Positions 38,960 through 51,100 of a stretch of DNA of 64,000 nt are shown one piece after another; the stretch's first letter is position 1; every line of letters starts with the position of its first letter. A model generated the notes under the pieces. The model made no database searches. It was not told the origin of the DNA and saw only the letters and a list, made by a program, of their open reading frames with translations. The translations under genes and the position numbers were made by a program. The DNA is from Myotis daubentonii (lineage: Eukaryota > Chordata > Mammalia > Chiroptera > Vespertilionidae): the NCBI RefSeq assembly GCF_963259705.1, contig NC_081847.1:70019754-70083753 (forward strand), read 5' to 3'.

Positions 38960-39470
38960 GCAAATACTCAGTACCGGCTCTGTGCCAGGCCCTGTTCTAG
39001 ACACTGGGAATAAATAGAGACTCAGATCCCAGCTCTCCGGAGACAATGTCTCCATTAGCCAGTAACTTAATAAACCAATATTAAATCGTAACAAGATCTA
39101 TGAAGAAAATAAACCAAGCTGATACGATTGAGAGTAACTTCTAAGTAGGCAGGGAGGACCTCTCTGAAGAAGCGCCATTTAAGCTGAGACCAAAAGGACA
39201 AGGGGCGAGCTGTGGGGTGATCAGGTGGAAAAGCATTCTAAGCAGCAGGAGCAGCAATGCAAAGGCTGTGCGCAAGAATAACTCCAATTGCGTGTTCAAG
39301 GAACCAAAGGCCAGGGTGCCTGGAGCAGAATGAAAACGGGCGATAGTGGTGCCAGGTGAGACGGGGTAGGCCCTATCACATGCCGGGAAATCAGGGCAAG
39401 GAAGAAGGAGTTTATTCCAAGTGTGATTGGAAAGCCACTGGGTGGATGATGGCTAATGATGCCAATGATT
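38960..39470. repeat. Old interspersed repeat, class not assigned
   Basis: Begins with a reversed-MIR-like start (CAAATACTCAGTACCGGCTC). From 39040 it has words seen in many mammalian copies (AGCATTCTAAGCAGCAGGAG, CAATGCAAAGGCTGTGCG, GTGTTCAAGGAACC). Confidence 0.5.
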
Positions 39471-39484
39471 GTAGCTAACATTTT

Positions 39485-39697
39485 AAAAATTTTTTTTATT
39501 GATTTCAGAGAGAAGAAGGGAGAGGGAGAGAAGGATAGAAATATCAATGATGAGAAAAGATCATTGGTTGGCTGCCTCCTGCACTCCCCACACTGGAGAT
39601 CAAGCCCTAAACCCAGGCATGTGCCCCAACCGGAATTGAACCTTGACGTCCTGGTTCATGGGTCAACACTCAACCATTGAGCCACACTGGCTGGGCT
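39485..39697 (-). mobile_element. Ves-type SINE (reverse) with 14-bp target duplication
   Basis: TTTATTGATTTCAGAGAG start, CCCCAACCGGAATTGAACC and GAGCCACACTGGCTGGGCT end. Direct repeats GTAGCTAACATTTT at 39471-39484 and 39698-39711. Confidence 0.93.
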
Positions 39698-39839
39698 GTA
39701 GCTAACATTTTTTTGAGCCTTTACTCAACGCTAGGTGCTTAGTAAGCCCTTTAAATGCACTCACTCATTTAATGCTCATAAGCAATCCAGATGAGGAAAC
39801 AGAGGCCCGAAGAGGTGAAACCATTGGTACTAGGTTACA

Positions 39840-41240
39840 TAGCTACATTTATAGCCCGCTGGGGCTGCAGCGGGGACAGTCAGTTGCAAGGGATAAGATC
39901 TTATACGAGACAACAATGACACAAAGACAGAGCTTGCACTGCATTTAATGAGAGAAAAAACAAACATCCACCCGGTTTCCTCCAGGAAGAGCGAGGGTTA
40001 CTAGAGTTCAAACGGACTTTCCAGTGCTTCCTCCTCTGGATATCCTTAGCACGTTCTCTTACACCCGTTCTGCTTTGCTTGCTGTCTGTCCCCGAATCAT
40101 AACAGCTAGCATTTACGTGGTGCTAATGGTGTGCCATGCGTCATGCCCAGCACATGCACTATGCCCACTTAGTTTATTCTTGCAATAAGCTTATCGTTTC
40201 CCTTTTAGAATGAGGAAATTGAGGCTCAGAGCTGCTTACGTGAGGAGTCCAAGACTTGGTACTAAGAATTTATAGCCTAGGATTTGAACCCTGGGCGGTC
40301 AGACACAAGAGTCTAAGCTTTTAGCTACTGGGCTATGACCACCCACCTCCCACCTTCCATGAACAGTGGGCCCATGGGTTCCCCAAGAGAGGCCACAGGC
40401 CTTTGCCTTTCGTTGCCTGAGGAGGGTTAACGATAGTGCCCACCTCACAGGCTCAGAGCTAAATGAGTTCATGTGACTAGGGAGGCCAACGTTCTGGTTT
40501 GCCTGGGACTGGAGGGGTTCCCAGGAAGGGAGACATTCTGTTTCTTTCTTTTCTTTTAGAGAATTTTTATTAGAGTTTAATTACGCCACGCTGACGACAT
40601 CCTGGGAGGCAAGATCTCAAGTGCAAGTTGGGCATGAGGCTTGTCGCTCAATACCTATTCCATGGACGGTAGTCATTATTGCTTCTCCTTTCCTCTGTGA
40701 TCAGTTTGACAACCAAAAGGTAGCAAGCACCTACTCTGCCCTGTCCTAGGAGCTGGGAACACTGTAGGCAGTAGATCTTCAGAGGGAGATGCGGGCAGGG
40801 GTGTTATTGTTCAGAGAACCTAGCTCCAAAGGTTCACACACAAAAATTCACAGTTCCGGGGCAAATGCCAAACCTTCTGGGGTGATTCCAGCAGCCTGTG
40901 TGGACTTGCTTGGACCCCGTGGGACAGGTTCCAGGGCCCTTTACGTCCCCAGGTAGCGACACAGAGACAGTTGGGGGATTGTGGGCGGAAGGGAAGGAAA
41001 ACATGTGCCTTTGGCATTGACTTTCTGGCTTGCCCGGGGCTGTAATAAAGGCCTAAGGGGCAGTTCCTTTTATCACACACATTTCGCTACACCAGGGAAC
41101 TGACTGACCCGCGAAGTGACTTGCCCAGGAACATGCAGGAGGAGATGGGCAACTGGAATCTGAACCAGCGAAGCAGGGAGGGCTGGTGCCCGTGCCAGCG
41201 GGCCGACTCCTGCACTTGCCTCCCTCCACCCGGCTTGGGT
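39840..41240. other. Intergenic stretch upstream of PLTP
   Basis: A reversed MIR lies at about 40150-40300 (TTAGAATGAGGAAATTGAGG). The rest shows no gene or repeat I recognise. The part next to PLTP (from about 41240) becomes GC-rich. Confidence 0.45.
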
Positions 41241-41394
41241 CCCCCCGCTTGTCTTGACAGCGGCTGGGCTTGTCACGGGGCTCTGTACAGCTCCCTCCAC
41301 TCTCGGGGCTGCCAGCGTCCCGCCCCATCCCCTCCCAGCCCACGAGGGGGGAGGAGAGAGCGGGAAGGGGAGGGGGGGTCAGAGGGCCGGGCTT

Positions 41395-41400
41395 TATAAA
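41395..41400 (+). promoter_or_regulatory. PLTP: PLTP TATA box
   Basis: TTTATAAAGG context; transcription should start near 41425. A non-coding exon 1 runs to the 5' splice site GTGAGT at 41505. A CACGTG E-box at 41465-41470 (CCACGTGACC, TFE/USF type) lies inside exon 1. Confidence 0.75.
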
Positions 41401-42114
41401 GGCGGCTGGACCCGCGCGGCCAGCCAGACCCCGCCGCCCAGACCACCAGCGCCGCCCGCCGCCCCACGTGACCGCGCCGACCCTCCCGTCCCAGCTCCAC
41501 AGCAGTGAGTTGGGGTGCGTCCCCCTCCACCCCCAGACCTTCGCCGAGCAGCGCGGTCTACTGAACCCAGGTGGGGAGGAGACCCCATGAAGGAGGGCAC
41601 TGAGATGGGGGTCACCAGGCATACTCCTGATGGTAGGGACTTAGGACCCAGGGGAGCTGGCAGACCCCTCCGCCTCGCCCCCTCCCCCCCCCCCCCGGCG
41701 CCCCAGGCTCGGGGTCATGGAGACTGCAAGCTACCCCCCAAGAATGCGCGTGCAGCCGTTCCCATGGTAACGTGCTAGCCGTGCCCGCCCTCCGCTAAAG
41801 AAAAGGAGAGGTTGTTGGGGAAACGCGGGACTGTTCCCCGGAAGGTCCAAATTCGTCACGGAGCGGTTGCACGAGGGAACCAAGGATGCCCCCCCCGCCC
41901 CGTGCCCCACATCCTCTGGAAGCCAGAGCGCCAGTCGCTAGCCTCTCCAGCCTCACTTTCTGCGTCTGTCAACACTATTGGCCCAGGTTCCCCGAAGAGC
42001 CATTTCGAGGGTAACGATCCGGACCAGCCCCACCTCGCCTCCGGTTGGACCTCCGAGGAGAGTTGAGGGACCTGTGACTCCCGTGACCCCACCTTACCCC
42101 CAGGCCCGCTCGTC

Positions 42115-45100
42115 ATGGCCCGCTTCGCAGCCCTCCTCTTGGCCCTGCTGGCGGGAGCTCACGCCGACGCCGAGATTCCCGGCTGCAAGATCCGCATCAC
42201 CTCCAAGGCGCTGGAGCTGTGTAAGCGCGGGGCGGGCGGGGGCGGTGGAGGGTGGGGTCACCCCAAAGTGGGCGCAGGGGCCAAGGCCTTGCTTCTGCCT
42301 CAGTGAAGCAGGAGGGACTGCGCTTTCTGGAGCAAGAGCTGGAGACCGTCACCATCCCGGACCTGGGGGGCCGCGAGGGCCACTTCTACTACAACATCTC
42401 CGAGTGAGCAGGGGCCCCGGGGCGGGGCTGCGAGCGTGGGGCGGGGCCAATAGGGGAGGCGGAGCCTAATAGGATGGGCCAAGTCGATGAAGGCTAAGCC
42501 TGCCGGCATTGGTGGGATCAAGCAGGTGGGCGTGGCCTAGGAAATGTGAGCGGGGCCAGGAACAGCTAAGTCAGTGGTTCTCAACCTTGGCTGCACATTA
42601 GAATCACCTGGGAAAATCTTTTTTTTTTTTTTTATAATATATTTTATTGATTTTTTACAGAGAAGAAGGGAGAGTGATAGAGAGAAACATCGAGGAGAGA
42701 GAAACATCGATCAGCTGCCTCCTGCACACTCCCCACTGGGGATGTGCCTGCAACCAAGGTACATGCCCTTGACTGGAATCGAACCCGGGACCCTTGAGTC
42801 CAAAGGCTGATGCTCTATCCACTGAGCCAAACTGGTTAGGGCACCTGGGAATCTTTTTAAAATCCTGATTTCTGGGCTTCATCCTCCGGAAAGTCTGTTT
42901 CTTTGTTATGGGGTGGGGCCAGAACATTAGTAACAAAGAAACAGAATTTCTGGAGGATGAGGCCCAGAAATCAGGATGTTAAAAAGATTCCCAGGTGATT
43001 CTAATGTGCAGCCAAGGTTGAGAACCACTGAGCTAAGTGGAGCTGAGGCGTGGTCAAAGAGCACCAGAGAAGAAGAGTTTAGAAACTCGACAATGGATGA
43101 GAGTGGGGTTTAGGGCACCCGGGTGGAGCTAATGGGAGAGGTCCTGAGAGCAGAGGAAGGCCTGTAGCTTAGGACGATGGTGACAGGTGGATCGGATCTT
43201 AAGTGATGGAGACAAAATCCAGGGTGTGGGCTGGAAAGGGGTGCCAGCAACAAGGAGAGATGAAGCTCACTTTTTAAAAAAAAATGTATTTTATTGATTT
43301 TTTACAGAGAGGAAGGGAGAGGAACAGAGAGTCAGAAACATCAATGAGAGAGAAACATCTATCAGCTGCCTCCTGCACACCCCCCAGTGGGGATGTGCCC
43401 AAACCACAGTACATGCCCTTGACCGGAATCGAACCCGGGACCCTTCAGTCCGCAGGCCGACGCTCTATCCACTGAGCCAAACCGGTTATGGCTTGAAGCT
43501 TACTTTTAACACCTGAGTCAGGAGGAGCCCATCTTTGAGCTACACTAGAGTCCAGGGTGGGCACGTGAGGAGCAGTAGGATAATCCATTCCACCCATCCC
43601 AGTTTCCCCAGGCCCCGACTGGAAGCAGAGGGGCTGAATTTCTCGTGGTTGGGCGGGATCCCCTCTTGGCTTTGAATGTGACCCTGATGCCTCCTGCAGG
43701 GTGATGGTCACAGAGCTGCAGCTGACATCCTCTGAGCTCCATTTCCAGCCAGAGCAGGAGCTGGTGCTACAGACCAGCAATTCCTCCTTGGGGCTGCGCT
43801 TTCGGAGACAGCTTCGCTACTGGATCTTGTGAGGACCTGGCACCCTCAGGGGAGTGGCAAGTGGATCAGGAGGGCTGGGGAGGGGGGCTGTGGGCAATCC
43901 CTTAGCCTTTCTGAGTCTCAATTTTTTTAATCCGTACAATAGGGACAGTCATACCCACTTCGTACAATAGGGACTAAGAAAGTGCTCTCGGGGTTCAGAG
44001 GAGGGCAGTCTGGGGAGTGTCTGTACAATAGGGGTTGATAAGGTTTGGCAGAATGGTAAATGCCAAGGTGAAGCCTTATTAAGAGGTATCATGATGTATG
44101 GCGGTGGGGAGCAGGCAGTGAAGGCTTGGTTGACTCCAAGGTTGTGTGAAGGTTAACCCTGCTCCCCCTCCCGACAGCTATGATGGGGGCTATATCAACG
44201 CCTCTGCCCAGGGCATATCCATCCACACCGCTTTGCAGCTCTCCCGAGATCCCACTGGCCGGATCAAAGTGGCCAACGTCTCCTGCCAGGCCTCTGTCTC
44301 CAGGTTGTATGCAGCCTTCGAAGGAACTTTCAAGTAAGCCCCGTTCCCAACCCCAGTGCACCCATTTTGGGCTCCACAGCCCACCCACCTAGTGCAATGC
44401 AAAACGCCTAGGCTTGGGAGTCAGACCAACTGGGTCCAAATCTCAGCGCCATCATGCCCTGGCTGTGTGACCTTGGCAAGTCCCTAAAGCTCTGTGCCTC
44501 AGTTTCCTCATTGGTAACATGAGGATGATAATCAAATCTATTTTATAAGATGTTGTGAGGCCTGTTTGTGTTAATATATGTAAAACTAGAACAGCACCTG
44601 GCACCTATATATATAAAAGCCTAATATGCAAAGTGTCCCCTCAGGAGTTTGATCACTCGCTATGACGTGCACTGACCACCAGAGGGTGGCGCGGAACGAA
44701 GGAAGACCCCAGCAGGCAGCCGGCAGCGCTAGGGACCCTACCTGTGTACAAATTTCATGCACTTGGCCTCTAGTATAATAATAAGTGGCTAGCCACTTAA
44801 CCGTGAGAATAAATGTGCACAGTTGGACATGAACTGGGTGCTCAATATTTGGTGGCTCTTACTAATTAGAACAAAAATAATAACATAGGCTCAGGTTTGG
44901 GGCTGAGAAGGGGACTTTATGCTGGTTCTGGAACAGGGTTAGGGAGAGGGGGATGGTAGATTTGTCATATAGTGTAAGTACACTGTCACTCTTTTACTTG
45001 TTCAACAAGGTGTATGCCAGTCCCCAGGATTCAGAAAAGGGCAGAGGCTAGTTGGAGGGGGAAAAATTTTGTCACTGGGGCCTTGAAAGGGACTAAGAAA

Positions 45101-48100
45101 GTGCTCTCAGGGTTCAGAGGAGGGCAGTCTGGGGAGACTGCCTAAAAGGAAGCATCTGAGCCCAGACTGGGAAATATGGAGTGGGGGCATTGAGGGTAGA
45201 AGTGAGAGCATGGGTAACCACATGGGAGTGGAGATGCTCAGAACAGGTTTGAGGAACTGTGGCTAGATTCATTTGGCTGGTGGGGGGCTGGAGAGGTCTT
45301 GAGAATCAGGCTGAGGGGATTTGGGCATGAGTCATGGAAAACCTCTATTAAAGCGCTGGTAATTCAGTCAAAGTTGATGTGTCCAACCCCTGCCTCCATC
45401 TCCCTGATCAGTGACTTTTCCTGGACCTAGACTGGGATAGGGGCAAGGTCTGGACTCACGGCTCTATTCTCTCCTCACAGGATAGTGTATGAATTCCTCT
45501 CTACATTCGTCACCTCAGGGATGCACTTCCTCCTCAACCAGCAGGTGTGGGCAGTGGCAAGTCTGGGGGACAGTGGGGGTGACCTCTCTTTCAAAGACCC
45601 TGACTCTGGTGCCCACCTCTCAGATCTGCCCAGTGATCCACCATGCAGGGATGGTGCTGCTCAACTCCCTGCTGGACACTGTGCCTGGTGAGTTGGTGCT
45701 GGCGGGGGTGAGGGGTGGGGGGCTCTGGGTCAGGCCCTGGGGCTGGAATGGGGGTGAGGAGGAGGCTGGGTGCACAGCTGGCGGGCAGTACTTCAGAGTA
45801 AACCCCTTAAGAACATGGAGCCCCAGCTGCAGAGGCAGGTGGCCGCTGCTGAGTTACTGCATGACCCAAGGTAAGGATTCACTTTTCTCTGGGCCTTGGT
45901 TTCCTCATTTTGCTGGCGAGGCCTCCCCCTGGGGTTGCTGTGAGGATTAACTCAGTATGTGCTTGCTGATCACTGGGACCCTACTTGTGTCCATCACCTG
46001 GCACTTAATAGGTGCTTAATTAATGTGAATTCTCTTTTCGTCAGCGTGGGGATGGGCAGTGAAGGAGGAAGCAGGCGAAACCATGAGGGAAAGGAATCCC
46101 GTGCCATCGTGTTTAGGGATTTGATGAAACCCCTGCAGTAGGAGTCGTCGTCGTCGTCGTAATAAAAATAGTAATAGCTGCCATTATTGAGCACTTATGC
46201 ACACCAGGCACTAAGTGCTTTCCACATAAAACTAATTTGATCCTCGTAACAACCCTGTGAGGGAAGTGTTTTATGGATGAGAAACTGAGGCCCAGACAGC
46301 TTAAGCACCTTGCCTCACCCAGCTTAGAGTAACGCGCGCTCTTCCCCACAGTGCGAAGTTCTGTGGACAATCTCGTTGGCATTGACTACTCCCTCGTGAA
46401 GGACCCCGTGGTCTCCACCAGCTGTATGGACATGGAGTTCCGGGTGAGCTGCCCGGCTGGTGCGTCTGTCACCAAATTCCCTCCTTCTCCCCAAAGTTGC
46501 TAGTTTCATCTTCCTAAAGCACAGCTCTGATGAGCCACTCCATTGCCGGGAATGCTGCAGCTCCCACTGCCCACAGAATTAGCTCCATCTCCCGGGTGTG
46601 GCATTGGAGCCTTTACGCTTGTCTGCCCCCGCCCCCCGCCCCCTTCTAACTTCACCCTGTTCTTCTTTCTCAAATATGTCCCTCGATTCCTACCTCAGGG
46701 CCTTTGCTCAAGCACCAATTTTCCCCACGTCCCCTGAAGGAGTTGGGCATAGAACTCTGTGCACATAATCCTGAGAGTCAGGTACCATTTAGGAATGTGG
46801 AGACTTGCTCAGAGGTGATGTCACAGCACCTTTGCTCCTCGTCGGGGACAGCAGTTTCAGAGCAGACTCCAGAGCTGGAATGCCTGAGTTCAGATACTAG
46901 CTCTGCCACTTTCTAGCTGTGTGACCCTAAGCAAGTGGCTTTCCTTTTCTATGGGAATGGAGCCCACAACCCTGGGCATATGCCCTGACCGGGTATTGAA
47001 CCCTGCCCTCTTGGTTCATAGGTCGACACTCAAGCACTGAGCAACACTGACCGGGCTGTTTTGATTGATTTTAGAAAGGGATAAAGTGATAGAAACATCA
47101 ATTGGCTGCCTCCAGCATGCCCTCTATTAGGATCAAGCCTGCAACCAGGCACGTGCCCTGACTGGGAATCGAACCATGACCTCCTGGTTCATGGGTCAAT
47201 GCACAACCACTGAGCCACTCTGGCCAGACCCATTGCCTTTTAGGAAATGTACTTACGGGTCCCCCAAGGACAACAACTGGGTCCAACTCCCCACCACTCC
47301 TCATAGTGCCTAGCCCTGGGCCTGGAGACATCCCTCTGCAGGACCAGTTTGCCTGGGTCCTGACCCTGATCCCCCTCCTCCAGGGGGCCTTCTTTCCCCT
47401 GGCCCAGGGGAACTGGAGCCTGCCTAACCGGGCAGTGGAGCCCCAGCTGCAGGAGGAGGAGCGGATGGTGTACGTGGCCTTCTCTGAATTTTTCTTCGAC
47501 TCCGCTTTGGAGAGCTACTTCCAGGCGGGGGCCCTGCAGCTGTCGCTGGTGGGGGACAAGGTATGCCAGGGCCTGTGTGTGGGATGAGCAAGAGGGGCTT
47601 GTGATGGAGCTCCTGACGACCCTGCCTCACCCCTAATTCTCCTGACAGGTGCCCAAGGACCTGGACATGCTGCTGAGGGCCTCCTACTTGGGGAGCATTG
47701 TCCTGCTGGTGAGTGTTGGCGGGCGGAGGGAGGTGCCAGGGCGGGTGCGCACGCCACCCGTGGGGACCAGTGAGGCGTGCAGGTGGGGGCCCCAAGTGGC
47801 AGCCATGGAGTAGACAGACCTGGCCTCTGGCCAAGTCCCACCCGGCTGAGCCTGTGGCCAAGTCTGTGCAGGGGGTTCACTCGTTCCTGCTCCGTCTGTC
47901 CTTCATGAAGCCGTGATGAGGACGAGCCGAGAACCCAGCTCTGCAGAGGAGTGCAGGGGCTTTAATGACTGATGTTATTCTTTTTGCTTATTTTCCTTTG
48001 CTTAAGGGGGATATCCTCACTAGAGGATATTTTTTTTTCATTTATTTTTTTAAATATTTTTATTGATTTTTTACAGAGAGGAAGGGAGAGGGACAGAGTC

Positions 48101-51100
48101 AGAAACATCGATGAGTGAGATACATCAATCAGCTGCCTCCTGCACACACCCTACTGGGGATGTGCCCACAACTACCGTACATGCCCTTGACTGGAATCAA
48201 ACCTGGGACCCTTCAGTCCGCAGGCTGACGCTCTATCCACTGAGCCAAACTGTTTAGGGCTTCATTTATTTTTTTAGGGAGGGAAAGTAGGGGGAGAGAA
48301 ACATGGACTCTAACGTGAAAGAGACACACTGATTGGCTGCCTCCCGCACATGCCCCAATGAGCCAGGGACGACCTGCAACCAAGGTACCCGAGGTATGTG
48401 CCCTTGGCTGGAAGTCGAACCCCCGACCCTTCTGTCTGCAGGTTGATGCTCTAACCGCTGAGCCAAACTAGCCAGGGCAGGGAGCTTAACATTTAACAAG
48501 GAATATATCGGTGTCCTTGTTTCAGTTTTATAAATGATGGAGCTGATATATGAACCTGGATTATGAATCTGGGATTCCTGGTCATACTGGCATTCACTAC
48601 ACTGTACAACCTCGTAGGTTGTCATGAGGATTAAACGAATTAATACGCATAAAGCAAGTAGAACAGTACCTGGAACAGAGGAAGTGCTCACTGAACACTA
48701 GCTGCTGTTACTATTGCTATCATCACCATCATCCAACTTATGGCCAGCACTGTTCAGAACATGGACTCTATTGCCAGGCTGCCTGGGTTTGCATCCCCGT
48801 TCTGCAACGAGTAACTATATGACCTCGAACAGGTTACTTAACCTCTCTGTGCCCTAACTCCCCCATCTCGGGAAAGAACACCTGCCTCACATGGTTATGG
48901 TGAGGTTTAAATGAGATGTCTGGTTACGAGTAAGTACTCTTGATCAGCGTGGAAGCCTAGTAGTATGTCTACACTGCCCCCTAGAAGAAATAGCACAGCA
49001 GTTTACAGAAAGGAGACACTGCAGGGACTGGGACATGGACTGTCTCCGAGGAGTGTGGATGGGCGATGGGTCATGAATACTGAGAACTGAAAGCAGAGAG
49101 AGAAGGGAGACATTCCTAGAAGACATTTGTGTGAGCAAAGGCAGAGGCTGTACACAATTCTGCAGGGTTGGGAAGCTACACTTTTTCTATTTGTCCTTTG
49201 GGCTCTCAGAGGGCAGACCTTGAGTCCCCCACCTCCGGGGCTCACCTGGGAACAGATCCGGGACTGATCCTCCCTCCCTGCTCCATAGCAAAGCCCTGCG
49301 GTGATTGACTCCCCATTGAAGCTGGAGCTGCGTGTTGTGGCACCACCGTACTGTACCATCAAGCCCTCCGGCACCACCATCTCTGTCACCGCCAGTGTCA
49401 CCATCGCCCTGGTCCCACCCAACCAGCCTGAGGTCCAGCTGTCCAGCATGATCATGGTGCGCGCACCACAGTGAGGGCTGCGGAGGGTTGGAGAGAAGCG
49501 GGCTGGGTACCTGCCTGGTGAGTAACACGTTACCCCTCCCCACGTTCCCCCAGGACGCCCGTCTCAGCGCCAAGATGGCCCTCCAGGGGAAGGCGCTGCG
49601 CGTACATCTGGACCTGCGCAAGTATGAGACGTCTGAAAATCTCGGGCAAGCCCTTAACCTCTCTGAGCCTCAGTGTCTTCAGGATAATCACATCTGCCTA
49701 ACAGAACTGGGGACCTAAAATTCTCTTACCAATAAGCCACTGAGGAGCTGTGGCCTTTAATACAAAGAAAGTGCTAGTTTGAGAGATGACCAAACTAGCC
49801 CAGTAAGGTTAAGGGACATGCTCACAGTCACACAGCAGTGCCTAAGAACATGGGTTTTGGCAGACACCCACCCAGCACAACTTAGCTTTGTAATTTTTTT
49901 TTTTAATTTATTGATTTTCGAGAGAGGGGAGAGAAACATTGATTTATTATTCCACTTACTGATGTATTCATTCGTTACTTCTGGTATGTGCCCTGACTGG
50001 GGATCGAACCCGGCATCCTTGGCATATTGGGAAGACGCTCTAACTGAACTACCTGGCCAAGACTTTAACTTCTTCTTTTTTTTTTTTTTTATGAGACTTT
50101 AACTTCTTGAACACATTTCGTGTGTGGCAGGGAGTAAGCACTATACTTTTTTTTATTCATTATTATTTTTTTATTTCTATTGATTTCAGAGAGGAAGAAA
50201 GAGGGAGATAGAAACAACGATGAGAGAGAATCATTGATCAACTGCCTCCTGCACGCCCCCTACTGGAGATTGAGCTGGCAACCCGGGCATGTGCCCTTGA
50301 GCGGTATTGAACCTGGGATCCCTCTCTCCACTGAGCCAAACCAGCTAGGGCAGCACTGTACTTTTTGTTAAATAAAGATAAGCAGCACACGTCCTTGCAG
50401 TTGCTCAGTGGTTAGAGTGTGGGACCATGCATGGAAGGGTCTCGGGTTTGATCCCTGGCCCCCGATCCCCGGCACCTGTTGGGGCACATGTGGGAAGCAA
50501 CCAGTCGATGTTTCTCTCCCTCCCCCTAAAAAAGAAAAAAAAAATCAATGGAAAAATATCCTCTAGTGAGGATTAACAAAAATAACAATAAGCAACACAA
50601 GCTACCAGCAGAAGTCTGGCATGTAGGAAGTGCTCAAAAAAGCAGCAGCCACTGTGGAAAAAAAGAGCCCTAGAAGTGGCTCACCAAAAAGACACATCTG
50701 GATGTCCTGTGAGCATCGATCTATGAACCAGGTCATGGTTCGATTCCTGGTCGGGGCACATGTCCAGGTCGCAGGCTCAATCCCCAGTAGGGGGTGTGCG
50801 GAGGGCAGCCAGTGGATGCTTCTCTGCCATCACTGATATTTCTAGCTCTCTCTCCTTCTCCCTTCCTCTCTTTGAAATCAATTAAAAAAAAAAGCACACC
50901 TGGAGTGGTAGAACCCCCTGGAAAGGTGTGGAGGTGGGACACCTGAGACTGACACTCAGGGTTCTGGTGGCGAGGCCTGGGTGGCCTAATGGAGGGGATC
51001 TGTGCCCACCCGGCATTTCTCTCTCTCCCACAGGTTCCGCATCTACTCAAACCAGTCTGCACTGGAGTCACTGGCAGTGAGTTGGGAATGGTGGGTGGGC

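Noticed and set aside
41121..41590. Overlapping open frames across the PLTP promoter and exon 1
   Set aside because: GC-rich promoter DNA lacks stops by composition. The PLTP start codon and signal peptide are clearly in exon 2.
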